This document shows positions 44,279 through 53,549 of a stretch of DNA of 64,000 nucleotides, in pieces; within the stretch, counting starts at the first letter, position 1; every line of letters starts with the position of its first letter. The position numbers and the translations under genes are program-made. The DNA is from Devosia sp. A16 (GTDB taxonomy: Bacteria; Pseudomonadota; Alphaproteobacteria; Rhizobiales; Devosiaceae): the NCBI RefSeq assembly GCF_001402915.1, contig NZ_CP012945.1:2333501-2397500 (forward strand), in the 5' to 3' direction. The notes beneath the pieces were generated by a model. The model saw nothing but the letters and a program-made list of their open reading frames with translations. It made no database searches and had not been told where the DNA came from.

Positions 44279-44350
44279 GTGACCGATCGTCGATTCTCGC
44301 GCGCCATTGGCTGCGCGGGCGTCCCCATGGCGCCGCAGAACCACCGATGA
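44279..44350 (+). CDS. Possible 23-codon leader peptide upstream of LplB-type permease
   Basis: A GTG at 44279 follows GGGGGAGGGG (44265-44274). The frame reads VTDRRFSRAIG and ends in a TGA overlapping the permease ATG (ATGA). The permease itself lacks a visible ribosome site, so coupling through this frame is plausible. Confidence 0.35.
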   Translation: MTDRRFSRAIGCAGVPMAPQNHR

Positions 44351-45306
44351 CCGTCCCCAAAGCAAGGGCTGTCGCCGCGGGTTCGCGGCGGCGCGGATTG
44401 TCGTCGCGCGACAGCCTGGTGCTGTTGCTGCTGGCCGTGCCGGGGATTGCCTGGTTCCTGGTCTTTGCCTATGGCCCGATGGTTGGCCTCGTGGTGGCCT
44501 TCAAGGCCTTCAACATCCGGGACGGCATTTTCGGCAGCCCGTGGAACGGGCTGGCCAATTTCCGCTACTTCCTGACGAGCGGCGATGCGGCGACCATCGT
44601 CTTCAACACGGTGTTCCTCAACGCGCTGTTCCTGGGCGCGTCGCTGTTCGCCGGCCTCGTCCTGGCGCTGATGCTGAACGAGATCCGCGGCGGCCCCTAT
44701 CGCCGCTTCATGCAGTCGGTGATCTTTTTTCCGTACTTCGTCTCGCCCATCGTCATTTCCATCATGCTGCAGGTGATCCTGTCGGGCGTGGGCGGGCGCG
44801 GCGGCCTCGTCAACAATCTGCTCAGCATCGTCGATCTGCCGCAGGTCAGCTGGTACACCGAGCCGGGCGCCTGGCCGTGGATCCTCACCATCGTCAAGGT
44901 CTGGCAGCTGGGCGGCTACACCTCGGTGATCTTCCTCGCCGCCATCACCTCGATCTCCGAGGAGGTGTACGAGGCGGCGGCGCTCGATGGGGCGAGCCGC
45001 TGGCGCATGGCGTTGTCGATTACCGTGCCGCTGCTGCTGCCGACCTTCGCAGTGCTCGTCGTGCTCGGCGTCGGCCGCATGTTCTTCGGCGATTTCGCCA
45101 CCATCTACGCCATCGTCCAGGACAACGGCGTGCTGTTCCCCACCACAGACGTCATCGACACCTATGTGTTTCGCTCGCTCAGGATGATCGGCGATTTCGG
45201 CACCACGGCAGCCATCGGCCTGTTCCAGTCGGTCGTCGGCTTCGTCTTCGTGGCGGCGGCGGTGATGGTGCAGCGCCGCTTTCAGAAAGAGAGCAGCATC
45301 CTGTGA
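44347..45306 (+). CDS. ABC sugar transporter permease, LplB-type
   Basis: 319 aa with six membrane segments; the EAA loop is YEAAALDGASRWRMALSITVPLLLP. FAYGPMVGLVVAFKAFNI near residue 40 is typical of LplB/YteP permeases. No ribosome site is visible before the ATG at 44347, which overlaps the stop of a short upstream frame. Overlaps the next gene by 4 bp (GTGA). Confidence 0.93.
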   Translation: MTVPKARAVAAGSRRRGLSSRDSLVLLLLAVPGIAWFLVFAYGPMVGLVVAFKAFNIRDGIFGSPWNGLANFRYFLTSGDAATIVFNTVFLNALFLGASLFAGLVLALMLNEIRGGPYRRFMQSVIFFPYFVSPIVISIMLQVILSGVGGRGGLVNNLLSIVDLPQVSWYTEPGAWPWILTIVKVWQLGGYTSVIFLAAITSISEEVYEAAALDGASRWRMALSITVPLLLPTFAVLVVLGVGRMFFGDFATIYAIVQDNGVLFPTTDVIDTYVFRSLRMIGDFGTTAAIGLFQSVVGFVFVAAAVMVQRRFQKESSIL

Positions 45307-46250
45307 GCGCCGTCGGTCAAGAGAGTGCGGTCACCACTGTTGCGCCGAACGCGGGCGCAGAGCGCCAGCCCGCCCGCAAGGCGACCGGACGTCGGATCGA
45401 ACCGTTCGCGGCCGTCAGCTACGTCACCGTCACGCTGTTCGGGCTGTTCTGCCTGGTGCCGCTGTGGATGATCGTCGCGGGGTCGTTGACCGACGAGTCG
45501 GTGCTCGGCCTCAACGGCTACAGCCTGTTCCCCGCGCCCTTCTCGCTCAGGGCCTACGAACTGCTGTTCACCGGGCAGTCGCTGCTCAACGGCTATGTCG
45601 CCTCGCTGTTCATCACCATTGTCGGCACCATCCTGTCGATCTCGTGCACGGCCTCGATCGCCTGGGTGATCGCTCGGCGGCTGCCGTTCATCAGCCGGCC
45701 GCTGACGATCTTTGCCTACGTGCCGATGCTGTTCAACGGCGGGCTCGTGCCGTTCTACCTGCTGGTGACGCAGGTGCTTGGCCTCACCAACAGCTGGTTC
45801 GCCATGATCCTGCCGCTGATGCTGGCGCCGTTCCTGATTTTCGTGACGGTCAGCTTCTTCCGGCAGATGCCCGAGGAAATCCTCGATGCGGCCCGCATCG
45901 ATGGCGCGGGGGAATTGCGCATCTTCTTCCAGATCGTGCTGCCGCTGTCGAAGCCGATCCTCGCGGTGCTCGGGCTGTTCTACGCCGTGACCTACTGGAA
46001 CGAGTGGTTCACCGGGCTGCTGTTCCTCTCCGATCCGGACAAGTTCCCGCTGCAGCTGATCCTGCAGAACCTCATCTCCAACGTCACCAATGCGGCGAGC
46101 CTGCCGAGCTCGGCCGGGGCGGCGATGGCGCCGGTCTACCAGTTGCGCTTCGCCATGACGGTGCTCACCGTCGGCCCCATCCTGCTCGCCTACCCGTTTG
46201 CGCAACGCTTCTTCGTCAAGGGCATCACCCTTGGCGCCACAAAGGGGTGA
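45303..46250 (+). CDS. ABC sugar transporter permease, LplC-type
   Basis: 315 aa. GTG start inside the previous stop. Membrane segments from about 38 onwards; EAA loop LDAARIDGAGELRIFFQIVLP; C-terminal AQRFFVKGITLGATKG is typical of LplC/YtcP permeases. No ATPase gene accompanies it. Confidence 0.92.
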   Translation: MSAVGQESAVTTVAPNAGAERQPARKATGRRIEPFAAVSYVTVTLFGLFCLVPLWMIVAGSLTDESVLGLNGYSLFPAPFSLRAYELLFTGQSLLNGYVASLFITIVGTILSISCTASIAWVIARRLPFISRPLTIFAYVPMLFNGGLVPFYLLVTQVLGLTNSWFAMILPLMLAPFLIFVTVSFFRQMPEEILDAARIDGAGELRIFFQIVLPLSKPILAVLGLFYAVTYWNEWFTGLLFLSDPDKFPLQLILQNLISNVTNAASLPSSAGAAMAPVYQLRFAMTVLTVGPILLAYPFAQRFFVKGITLGATKG

Positions 46251-46296
46251 CGGCGGCCCAGCCGCACGTCGCCCAAATGAGGAGGAGACTACCAAC

Positions 46297-47832
46297 ATGA
46301 GACTCACTCGCAGACACTTCATGGCGCTCAGCAGCGCGGCCGGCCTGGCCACGGCCTTCCCGGGCCTGGCGCCGGCCTTCGGCGCCAGTTCAGGCACCTC
46401 GGTGGCCCTGCTGCCGTCGCAGGCGCCGACCGGCTGGAAGACCGTGCTCGACAAGGCCAATGCCAAGCTGATGGAAGAGCATGGCTTCACCTTCGATGCA
46501 CAGTTCATCAACTGGAGCAACTACGCCCAGCAGTCGCTGCTGAAATTCACCGCCGGCGCGCAGTTCGACACGGCGCTGCAGGCGCTCTGGCTCAACATGG
46601 CCCAGCTGCAGCAGAGCGGGGCGCTCGCCGATCTGACCGGGCAGATCGACAAGTGGCCGAACCTCAAGAAGCAGATCGCGCCCAAGCTGATCGAGGCCAA
46701 TACCTGGGGCGGCAAGCTCTGGGGCATTCCGCAGGTCAACAGCGCCGGACGCATCCAGCACTTCGGTATCCGGCAGGACCTGGCCGACAAGCTCGGCTTT
46801 CCCGAGATCAACGATTTCGAGACGCTGGAGCGCTTCTTCTATGCCGTGAAGGAAAAGGAATCCGGGGTGACGCCGTTCGCCCTGGCGTCGCAGACCGGCT
46901 GGCAGACGGCCGTGGCGACCCCGACCGGTCTCTTCAACCAGCATTCGTGGGAAAATCCCTACACCATGCAGTACTCGCTGGCCGGCTCTGGCCTGCGCTT
47001 CTACTTCGACAAGGATGCGGCCAAGACCGGCTCGTCGCGGCCGATCCCCTGGTGGGACGATGCCGGCACCGTCGAGGCGCTGCGCAAGATCCGCCAGTAC
47101 TATCAGGACGGCATCATCAATGCCGACGGGCTCAATGTCGACCAGGCAACGATCGAAAGCCAGTTCGGGGCCGGCCGCTTTGCCGGCCTCTGGTCGATCA
47201 CCGACGGCCTCCAGTCCAACCGCCTCGCGGGCCTGAAGAAGGCGGTTCCGACGGCAGCCCTTGGCCAGGTTCTGCCGTTCGGCGGGCCACTGGGCAGCGT
47301 CAAGCCGGTGCAGACCTTCCAGGCCGACAACATGATCGTGGTCAATGCCAATGGCGGCGATGTCGATCGTGCCATGGCGCTGCAGGATTGGTTCTCGGTG
47401 CAGGAGAACCACGATCTGGTCGGCCTCGGCATCGAGGGAACGGACTGGAAGCCGGTCGGCGAGCACAGCTTCGAGCAACTCAGCACCTACAGCTTCCCCA
47501 GCTACGCCATTCTGTGGCGCGCCGGGCTCGAGCGCCTCACCTCGTCGATGACCGAGTCCGAAAAGAAGGCGTTCGGCTGGGCCCAGGACTATGACAATTT
47601 CGAGCTCGACACCTTCGCCTCGTTCATCGCCGACGTGACCCCGGTCAAGGAAGCGGCGGCCCAGATGAACAACGTGATGACCCAGTACGCCAACCCGCTG
47701 TTCTACGGCGTCGGCGACGTCGACGCCGGGCTCGACAAGCTGAAGAAGGCGGCCGACGCGGCCGGCCTCGACGTCATCATGACCGAGTTGACCAAGCAGG
47801 GCGACGCCTACCTCAAGGCACGCGCCTCGTAA
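46297..47832 (+). CDS. ABC sugar transporter solute-binding protein, LplA-type
   Basis: 511 aa. N-terminus MRLTRRHFMALSSAAGLATA has a twin-arginine pattern before the hydrophobic core, so export may be by Tat. The mature part is a large LplA/YtcQ-like binding protein (WGIPQVNSAGRIQHFGIRQD, KLRFYFDKD-type segment). AGGAGGAG lies 9 nt before the ATG. Probably binds an oligosaccharide from plant polysaccharide; substrate unknown. Confidence 0.9.
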   Translation: MRLTRRHFMALSSAAGLATAFPGLAPAFGASSGTSVALLPSQAPTGWKTVLDKANAKLMEEHGFTFDAQFINWSNYAQQSLLKFTAGAQFDTALQALWLNMAQLQQSGALADLTGQIDKWPNLKKQIAPKLIEANTWGGKLWGIPQVNSAGRIQHFGIRQDLADKLGFPEINDFETLERFFYAVKEKESGVTPFALASQTGWQTAVATPTGLFNQHSWENPYTMQYSLAGSGLRFYFDKDAAKTGSSRPIPWWDDAGTVEALRKIRQYYQDGIINADGLNVDQATIESQFGAGRFAGLWSITDGLQSNRLAGLKKAVPTAALGQVLPFGGPLGSVKPVQTFQADNMIVVNANGGDVDRAMALQDWFSVQENHDLVGLGIEGTDWKPVGEHSFEQLSTYSFPSYAILWRAGLERLTSSMTESEKKAFGWAQDYDNFELDTFASFIADVTPVKEAAAQMNNVMTQYANPLFYGVGDVDAGLDKLKKAADAAGLDVIMTELTKQGDAYLKARAS

Positions 47833-47995
47833 GCTGCTCCGGTAACTGCCCCGGAGCGGGGGCGCGCATGCGCCTTCGTTCCGGGAGTTTCTCTTGCAGG
47901 CCTTGAAGATGAAGGCAGGGCGGGTTCGTCATCGCCCGAACCGCCGGATATCCGGGTCAGGACAGTCGTCGTCCAGGAAGATGATCTGCTCAGGA

Positions 47996-48703
47996 TCAGA
48001 AGTGATAGTTCACTCCCACCTTGATCTGGTGGAAGGTGGGGTGCAACTCGAGCGTCCCCACCGTGAGCGGCGCGCTGTAGGTGTAATCCTGGGCGCCAAG
48101 ATCGTAATATGCATACTCGGCGAAGATGCCCCAGTTTTCGTCGAGCTTCTGTTCGATCCCGGCGCCGGCCACCCAGCCCACATGGGTGTTGAAGACGGTC
48201 TCACCGGCAAATGTCGTCGTCGAAACTTCGTTGTTCACCTGCGCCACCGCGAGGCCGGCAGTCAGGTAGAACAATGTGTTGTCGAGGCTGAGCCCGATTC
48301 GGCCGCGCAGAGTTCCGAACCACGGGACACTGCTCGCCGACAACGCGTCGATCCCGGGCGCGACGGGAATCGGGTCGGATTCTCCCGAGGGCCCGTTGCC
48401 GAAGACGTCGGCCACAATGCCAAGCAGCAGCGGGCTGCTCGAGGCCGTCTTGAAGTCGCAGCCGGCCTGCAGGCCGACGGGGAACCCCTCGAGTGGAGAG
48501 CTGTAATCGCTCAGCGGAGCTCTCGAGAGCGTATCGCCGGCGGTCCGACTGATCGGCAAACCGACATAGCAATCGTTCCACGGCGTGCTCTCCGGCATTG
48601 CTGCATGCTCGGGGACCGGAACATACAGGTCAGCCGCCAGCGCTGATCCGGCTCCCAATAGTCCCGCCCCGATCACCAGCACGTCCAACCCAATCCTGCG
48701 CAT
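47996..48703 (-). CDS. Outer-membrane beta-barrel protein, Omp25-like
   Basis: 235 aa. Signal peptide MRRIGLDVLVIGAGLLGAGSALAAD, then an N-terminal linker with two cysteines and an eight-stranded barrel pattern ending YHF, the aromatic C-terminus needed for BAM. VGWVAGAGIEQKLDENWGIFAEY is a typical Omp25/Opacity segment. ATG 48703 has AGGAG 9 nt upstream. Confidence 0.85.
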   Translation of the reverse strand: MRRIGLDVLVIGAGLLGAGSALAADLYVPVPEHAAMPESTPWNDCYVGLPISRTAGDTLSRAPLSDYSSPLEGFPVGLQAGCDFKTASSSPLLLGIVADVFGNGPSGESDPIPVAPGIDALSASSVPWFGTLRGRIGLSLDNTLFYLTAGLAVAQVNNEVSTTTFAGETVFNTHVGWVAGAGIEQKLDENWGIFAEYAYYDLGAQDYTYSAPLTVGTLELHPTFHQIKVGVNYHF

Positions 48704-49039
48704 CTGAAGTCTCCTGTCCAAGCCCACCGCAACCGGCACGATGATGGATAGACGTGCGTCGTGCTGCGCTGCATCGTTCATACGAATGAGGTGTCCCTTG
48801 CCGGCGGCCGAAGTGGCATATCGAGCACAGCGACGATCCGCGCCAGGGCAACTGACCCCTGCCGCAAGCCCACTTCGGTCGGAAGACACGCCAGTCCGGT
48901 GTGCGGACACGGAGGGTCGAACGGGATGCGCGGTGCCGTTAACCATGCTGGAATAACAAAGGGTTAGCGCAAGGTTTCGTTAAGCGGCCCATGTTGATTC
49001 AAAGGCTTCCGATCTTCGCTCGAAAGCCCGACGTCCAGC
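48704..49039. other. 336-bp divergent intergenic region
   Basis: Separates an Omp25-like gene (minus) and a lysozyme lipoprotein gene (plus). AT-richer near 48920-49000, with GTTAACC and GTTAAGC, but no full regulator site or gene that I can support. Confidence 0.4.
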
Positions 49040-49876
49040 ATGCTTGCCGCCGCCCGTCCCGCCTTCCCGTTCGCCAAATCCCTGTTGCTGGTCGGGCTCA
49101 CCCTGTTGCTGGCCGCCTGCGGACGCTCGCCCACCCATGATTATCGCGGCATTCCCGGCGACAACGACCCGCATGATGGGGTGCGCCGCGCGTGGGGTCT
49201 GCCGATCCAGGGGCTCGACGTGGCGCGCTACCAGGGCCGCATCGATTTCAACGCGGCGCGCGGCGGGGGAGTGCATTTCGTCTATATCAAGTCGACCGAG
49301 GGCAAGGACTACATCGACCCCAATTTCTACGACAACTGGCGCGGTGCCCAGGCCGCCGGCATGGCGCGCGGCGCCTATCACTTCATGACCTGGTGCAGCC
49401 TCGCCTCGCAGCAGGCCGCCTGGTTCAAGAAGATGGTGCCCAACGATCCCGATGCGCTGCCGCCGGTGCTCGACCTCGAGTGGAACAACCACTCGAGCTG
49501 CAAGAACAAGTTCAACCGCGCCGACGTGCTGGAAAAGGTCCGCGTCATGCTGGCCGAGATGGAGCGGCACACCGGCAAGGTGCCGATCATCTATACCGAC
49601 ATGAACTTCTACAATGACATCCTCGCCGGCGAGCACTTCGACTCTTCGTTCTGGCTGCGCTCGACCGCTGCCGAGCCGCACACCAAATACGGCGATCGTC
49701 CGTGGATCTTCTGGCAGTGGACGCAAACCGGCACTATGTCGGGCGTTCGCACCGAAGTCGACCGCAACGCCTTCTACGGCACCGAAGGCGACTGGGTGAC
49801 GTTCCTGCTCACCGGGTGCGACCCGCGCACCGTCGATCGCCTCGGCCCGCAGGGCCGTTGCCAGAGCCACAAGTAG
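49040..49876 (+). CDS. GH25 lysozyme-like lipoprotein
   Basis: 278 aa. Lipobox LLAAC with C27 after a hydrophobic stretch, so anchored to a membrane. The GH25 TIM barrel starts IQGLDVARYQG (D60); E87 lies in IKSTEG, and D145/E147 in VLDLEWNN are the expected catalytic pair. Probably an N-acetylmuramidase acting on peptidoglycan in the periplasm. Confidence 0.9.
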   Translation: MLAAARPAFPFAKSLLLVGLTLLLAACGRSPTHDYRGIPGDNDPHDGVRRAWGLPIQGLDVARYQGRIDFNAARGGGVHFVYIKSTEGKDYIDPNFYDNWRGAQAAGMARGAYHFMTWCSLASQQAAWFKKMVPNDPDALPPVLDLEWNNHSSCKNKFNRADVLEKVRVMLAEMERHTGKVPIIYTDMNFYNDILAGEHFDSSFWLRSTAAEPHTKYGDRPWIFWQWTQTGTMSGVRTEVDRNAFYGTEGDWVTFLLTGCDPRTVDRLGPQGRCQSHK

Positions 49877-49982
49877 CGGTGCGTGCCATTGGCGCCGAGC
49901 TTGTCAGGATTCCGCCTTGGTTCTAGCCTCAGCTAGTGATTTGCCGGAGTTGCTGCCGGATCAACAATGGAAGGGGATGCCG

Positions 49983-50102
49983 ATGGCCAAAGGTCAGTTG
50001 AGATCCAACAAGGAAGCCAAGAAGCCCAAGAAGGAAAAGCCGAAAGTGCTCGCCACGGCCGGGATGACCCCCGCCACCGCTGCACCGGCCAAGAAGAAGT
50101 AA
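49983..50102 (+). CDS. Small lysine- and alanine-rich protein
   Basis: 39 aa, MAKGQLRSNKEAKKPKKEK at the start, ending in AAPAKKK. GGAAGGGG lies about 9 nt before this ATG; a second ATG at 49977 is too close to it. Strongly basic, perhaps nucleic-acid or ribosome associated. Such small proteins are seen in other Hyphomicrobiales, but I know no function. Confidence 0.65.
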   Translation: MAKGQLRSNKEAKKPKKEKPKVLATAGMTPATAAPAKKK

Positions 50103-50232
50103 CCGGGCGACTTGCAGCTTGAATTCGTGAAGGCCGTGGCACCGCCGCGGCCTTTGCTTTGGGGAACTGCCTTAGCTTTCGTGAAAGGCGGTTACAGGCT
50201 TTCGCGGTCGCCATCTGCCACCGGTGGCTGTG

Positions 50233-50338
50233 GACCCCCACCCTTGATCCCTCCCCGCAAGGGGGAGGGAGACGACAACCTCGATCTCGGTGTGAGGGTC
50301 TCCCTCCCCCTTGCGGGGAGGGGACAGGGGTGGGGGTC
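50233..50338. repeat. Palindromic intergenic repeat, family A copy 2
   Basis: Same element as 3803-3914 in inverse orientation: outer GACCCCCACCC/GGGTGGGGGTC, inner CCCTTGATCCCTCCCC and GGGGAGGGGACAGGGG. Lies between the convergent small basic protein and marC-like genes. Confidence 0.75.
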
Positions 50339-50376
50339 AGCCCGCACCGGCTCCGATGCGCGGCGATCAGCCGAAA

Positions 50377-51021
50377 CTACCCCGCCAATCCCGGAATCAG
50401 CCCGCTGGATTTGAGCCCGTCGAGCAGGAATTGCACCGCCAGCGCCGCGAGCAGCACGCCGACGACGCGGCTGACCACGGCGAGGCCGGTAATGCCGAGC
50501 AGGCGCTGGATCGGGATGGCGACCAGCATCACCGCATAGCAGAGCAGGAGGATCGCCAGCAGCGCGATCACCACCACGGCCCATTCGAGGTTGAAGCCGC
50601 CCGAGCCGGTGGTGAGCAGGATCACCGCGCTGATCGCACCTGGACCGGCCAGCAGTGGCGTCGCCAGCGGGAACACCGAGATATCGGCGCGGCTCTGCGC
50701 CTCGTTCTCTTCCTCGGGCGTGGTGCCGGTGCCGCCTGAATGGCGGGCGAACACCATGTCGATCGAGATCAGCAGCAGGAGAATGCCGCCGGCGATGCGG
50801 AGCGCCGGCAATGTGATGCCGAACAGCCGCAGCAGCACTTCCCCGAACACGGCGAAGAACAACAGGATCACGGCCGCAATCACCGTGCCGCGCAGCGCCA
50901 TGGCGCGCCGCTCGGCCTGGGTGTTTTTCTGCGTCAGCGCCGCATAGACGACCAGCAGGTCCGCCGGCCCGAGGGTGGCGAAGAAGGTGGTCAAGGCGAG
51001 CAGGAACGTGTCGATCGGCAT
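50377..51021 (-). CDS. MarC-family membrane protein
   Basis: 214 aa, six membrane helices, with ALTTFFATLGPADLLVVYAAL at the N-terminus and PLATPLLAGPGAISAVILL in the middle, the two repeat-like family segments. Roles proposed for the family are uncertain; a link to multiple antibiotic resistance was not upheld in E. coli. Confidence 0.92.
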   Translation of the reverse strand: MPIDTFLLALTTFFATLGPADLLVVYAALTQKNTQAERRAMALRGTVIAAVILLFFAVFGEVLLRLFGITLPALRIAGGILLLLISIDMVFARHSGGTGTTPEEENEAQSRADISVFPLATPLLAGPGAISAVILLTTGSGGFNLEWAVVVIALLAILLLCYAVMLVAIPIQRLLGITGLAVVSRVVGVLLAALAVQFLLDGLKSSGLIPGLAG

Positions 51022-51124
51022 CGTGGGACAATGGCTGAGGCGGGGCCGAAAGGCGAGAGGCGGTAGAGGATTTCACCGGCTCCGCAACTCAGCCGCAAAG
51101 CCGCCCGACTGACTCGGGGCCGCC

Positions 51125-51826
51125 ATGACCATCACGCTCGATGCCAGCCCGATCGATGTGCCGCGACCGCCGCAATCGGCGTGGGGCACGGCGTTGTCCG
51201 TCGCCTTCCACGCTGCGCTGCTCTGCCTCATCCTGCTGAGCCCGGATCGCGATGCGCCGAAGCCGTTGCCGCCGCCCTCGATCGCCGTTGAGCTGTTGAC
51301 CGCGCAACAGTTTGCCGCCCTCACCACACCAGCCCAGATGCCGGCTGCCGCTGCGCCCGCCCCGCCAACCGCTACGGCACCGGCCGAAGCCGCCACCACG
51401 CGGCCTGTCGCGAAAGCTGCGCCCGGCGGCACCATCCGCGCCACCCAGTTCTATGCCGGAAGCCTCTTGGCCGAACCGGAAAGCGCCAAGCTGCGCGCCG
51501 CAATGACGACGCTCGACGGCAGCGAGCGGCTGGTGCAGCTCTGCAGCATCGAGGCGATCGAGCAGATCCGCCGGGCTCGGCCGGAATTCGATCCGGACAC
51601 CGTCGTCGCGTATGCCATGGCCGACATGGCGATCCGCGACGGCGCGCTCGTCGCCGATGGCGGTGCCTTCCGCAGCGGGCGCGAATGGTACGAATTGAAG
51701 TTCACCTGCCTCGCGGCGGCAGACTATTCCGCGGTCGAACGCTTCGAGTTTTCGGTCGGCAGTTTCATCCCGCATGAGCAGTGGGAGGAGCACTATCTCA
51801 CCGCCGCCGAGGAAGACGCCGACTGA
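51125..51826 (+). CDS. DUF930 domain protein with single membrane anchor
   Basis: 233 aa. One membrane helix at about 20-40, then an Ala/Pro-rich linker (75-100) like that of TonB-type proteins, and a DUF930 domain (110-225; LCSIEAIEQIRRA, GGAFRSGREWYELKFTC). Two cysteines are likely paired. Periplasmic, function unknown. Confidence 0.87.
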   Translation: MTITLDASPIDVPRPPQSAWGTALSVAFHAALLCLILLSPDRDAPKPLPPPSIAVELLTAQQFAALTTPAQMPAAAAPAPPTATAPAEAATTRPVAKAAPGGTIRATQFYAGSLLAEPESAKLRAAMTTLDGSERLVQLCSIEAIEQIRRARPEFDPDTVVAYAMADMAIRDGALVADGGAFRSGREWYELKFTCLAAADYSAVERFEFSVGSFIPHEQWEEHYLTAAEEDAD

Positions 51827-51882
51827 CGGGTGTGGCGCAGGCGCTACAGTTGAAGTATTTGAATCGGTCGCGCTGAACCATA

Positions 51883-51904
51883 ACGGTTCGGCGCGCCGAA
51901 CCGT
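51883..51904. promoter_or_regulatory. 22-bp perfect palindrome upstream of outer-membrane protein gene
   Basis: ACGGTTCGGCG followed directly by its reverse complement, 37 bp before the ATG at 51942. No T tract follows. Candidate operator; a role as terminator of the DUF930 gene is less likely. Confidence 0.5.
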
Positions 51905-51941
51905 AGTATCGGTGTCTCGAATACTTGTGCTTTGGGGCATC

Positions 51942-52547
51942 ATGAACAAGCTGATCCTGACTGCCGCGGCGTTTGCGCTGCTCGCTGCCACGCCGGCCTT
52001 TGCCGCTGATCCGATTGTTTCGGATGCGGTTGCGGATTTTGGTGGCTTCTATGCAGAGGTCTACGGTGGCGTAGCGCTGCCCAGCATCGCCACGTGGAAC
52101 GGTGATGACTACGATCTGAAGGTCGGGCCGGCCTTCGGCGCCAGTTTCGGTGTAGCGACGCCCGTTCCCGGCCTGTCGGTGGGGCTTGACGTGATGTGGA
52201 CCTCGGCGGAGTACGCCGAAGCCGTATACAGCAACGAGTTCCAGCACAGCCTCAGTGGCATGGTGGAAGTCGAGTACGCCGTGCCCTTGAACGACACGTT
52301 CGAGCTCTACGGAGCTGCCGGCCTGGGCTTCGTCGGTATCACCTATGAGGATGCCAACGGGGACAAACTGTCCGATGCCGGCGCCGGCTACCAGGTCGCC
52401 ATCGGCGCGCGGGCCAATGTGCTGGAGAACGTGGCGCTGTTCGGCGAGTTCAAGCACCAGGACACGTTTGATACCGTCGCGCTTGGCACAAACGACGTCA
52501 GCTCCCCGACCAACACGCTGCTCGTCGGCCTGCGCTTCGCTATGTAG
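51942..52547 (+). CDS. Small outer-membrane beta-barrel protein
   Basis: 201 aa. Signal peptide MNKLILTAAAFALLAATPAFA. Eight-stranded barrel pattern with EVYGGVALPSI, LYGAAGLGFVGITYE and a closing LLVGLRFAM. Omp25/OmpA-like porin domain without a periplasmic part. Strong terminator downstream. Confidence 0.87.
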   Translation: MNKLILTAAAFALLAATPAFAADPIVSDAVADFGGFYAEVYGGVALPSIATWNGDDYDLKVGPAFGASFGVATPVPGLSVGLDVMWTSAEYAEAVYSNEFQHSLSGMVEVEYAVPLNDTFELYGAAGLGFVGITYEDANGDKLSDAGAGYQVAIGARANVLENVALFGEFKHQDTFDTVALGTNDVSSPTNTLLVGLRFAM

Positions 52548-52572
52548 TCGCGGCCTGCTCCGCGCCAAATGG

Positions 52573-52596
52573 GCCGCCCCACGGGGCGGCTTTTTT
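52573..52596 (+). terminator. Rho-independent terminator
   Basis: GCCGCCC, loop CACG, GGGCGGC, then TTTTTT. 25 bp after the outer-membrane protein stop. Confidence 0.9.
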
Positions 52597-52614
52597 GCTT
52601 TGTGCGGCCGTTGA

Positions 52615-53514
52615 TCACGACGCGTCGGTGAGCACGGCGGTGACGAGGTCGTTCACCCGCTCCGCCTCGCTCTCCGCGGCAAGACCGATGACGGCGATGC
52701 CGAGGGCGCGGCTGCGGACGGTTTTGGCAGCGGCACCCGTCCATCCGCCGCCATGGATCAGCAGGGGCGTGCCTTGGTACTCGCGCAGGCCAAGTCCCCA
52801 GCCGTAATCGACCCTCTGCCCGTCGATGAGCCGCCCCGCTGTTTCGACCAATGCTGCGAGGCCGAGGGTGTCGCGGTTCTGGTGGTCGAGCCACTGCGCG
52901 AAGGCGCGGGCGCTGGACCACAGGCCACCGTCGCCGTGAGTGAGTGGCAGGCGCCGGCCGAGCAGCGGAGTTTGCAGTTGTGAGGCGAAATCTGTGATGA
53001 AGCCGATGTCGTCGATGCCGAGCGGTTGGAACAGCCGCTGCGCCGCGAACGCGGCGAGCGGCATGCCGCTGGCTTCGGCAATGATGCGGGCAAGCAGCAC
53101 ATAGCCGGCGTTGGAGTAGCTGTAGGCCGCACCCGGCGGCGAGGGCAGCTCGGTGAGCTCGCCCAGCACTTCGAGAACGAACGCTTCGGTCCAGTCGCCA
53201 ATCAGGCGCGCTTCCAACTGGCCGGCCGGCGGCAAGCCGCTGGCGTGATGGGCAAGCTGGCGCGGCGTGATGCTTGCCGACCAGGGGGGCAGTCTACCCA
53301 TATAGTTGGAGACGGGGCGGTCGGGGTCGATCCGGCCATCGCGCACCAGCAATGCCAGGGCCGCGCCGGTGATCTGCTTGGCGAGGCTTGCGACGTAGAA
53401 GCGGTCCGTCGACGCGACCGGCTGGCCACTGGGCCAGACGCCACGGACGTAGTCTTCGATGCTGCCGCCCGCAATCCGGGCCACCGCCACCGGCGTGCCC
53501 GCCGCAAACCCCAC
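52615..53514 (-). CDS. Class C beta-lactamase-like serine hydrolase
   Basis: 299 aa from a GTG at 53514. SxxK motif in ASLAKQITG, YxN in YSYSNAGY, and HGGGWTG as KTG-like motif. The frame runs a further 12 codons upstream to the gshB stop, and that part (LVPLATLVERV) looks coding, so a non-canonical start nearer 53552 is possible. No signal peptide is seen. Esterase or D-aminopeptidase-like role rather than antibiotic resistance is likely. Confidence 0.85.
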   Translation of the reverse strand: MGFAAGTPVAVARIAGGSIEDYVRGVWPSGQPVASTDRFYVASLAKQITGAALALLVRDGRIDPDRPVSNYMGRLPPWSASITPRQLAHHASGLPPAGQLEARLIGDWTEAFVLEVLGELTELPSPPGAAYSYSNAGYVLLARIIAEASGMPLAAFAAQRLFQPLGIDDIGFITDFASQLQTPLLGRRLPLTHGDGGLWSSARAFAQWLDHQNRDTLGLAALVETAGRLIDGQRVDYGWGLGLREYQGTPLLIHGGGWTGAAAKTVRSRALGIAVIGLAAESEAERVNDLVTAVLTDAS

Positions 53515-53549
53515 CCGCTCGACCAGCGTCGCGAGCGGGACCAGGGGCT

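Noticed and set aside
48761-48967. Short plus-strand frames in the gap before the GH25 gene
   Set aside because: No ribosome site, biased Arg/Gly/Ala composition, and overlap with the promoter region of two divergent genes.
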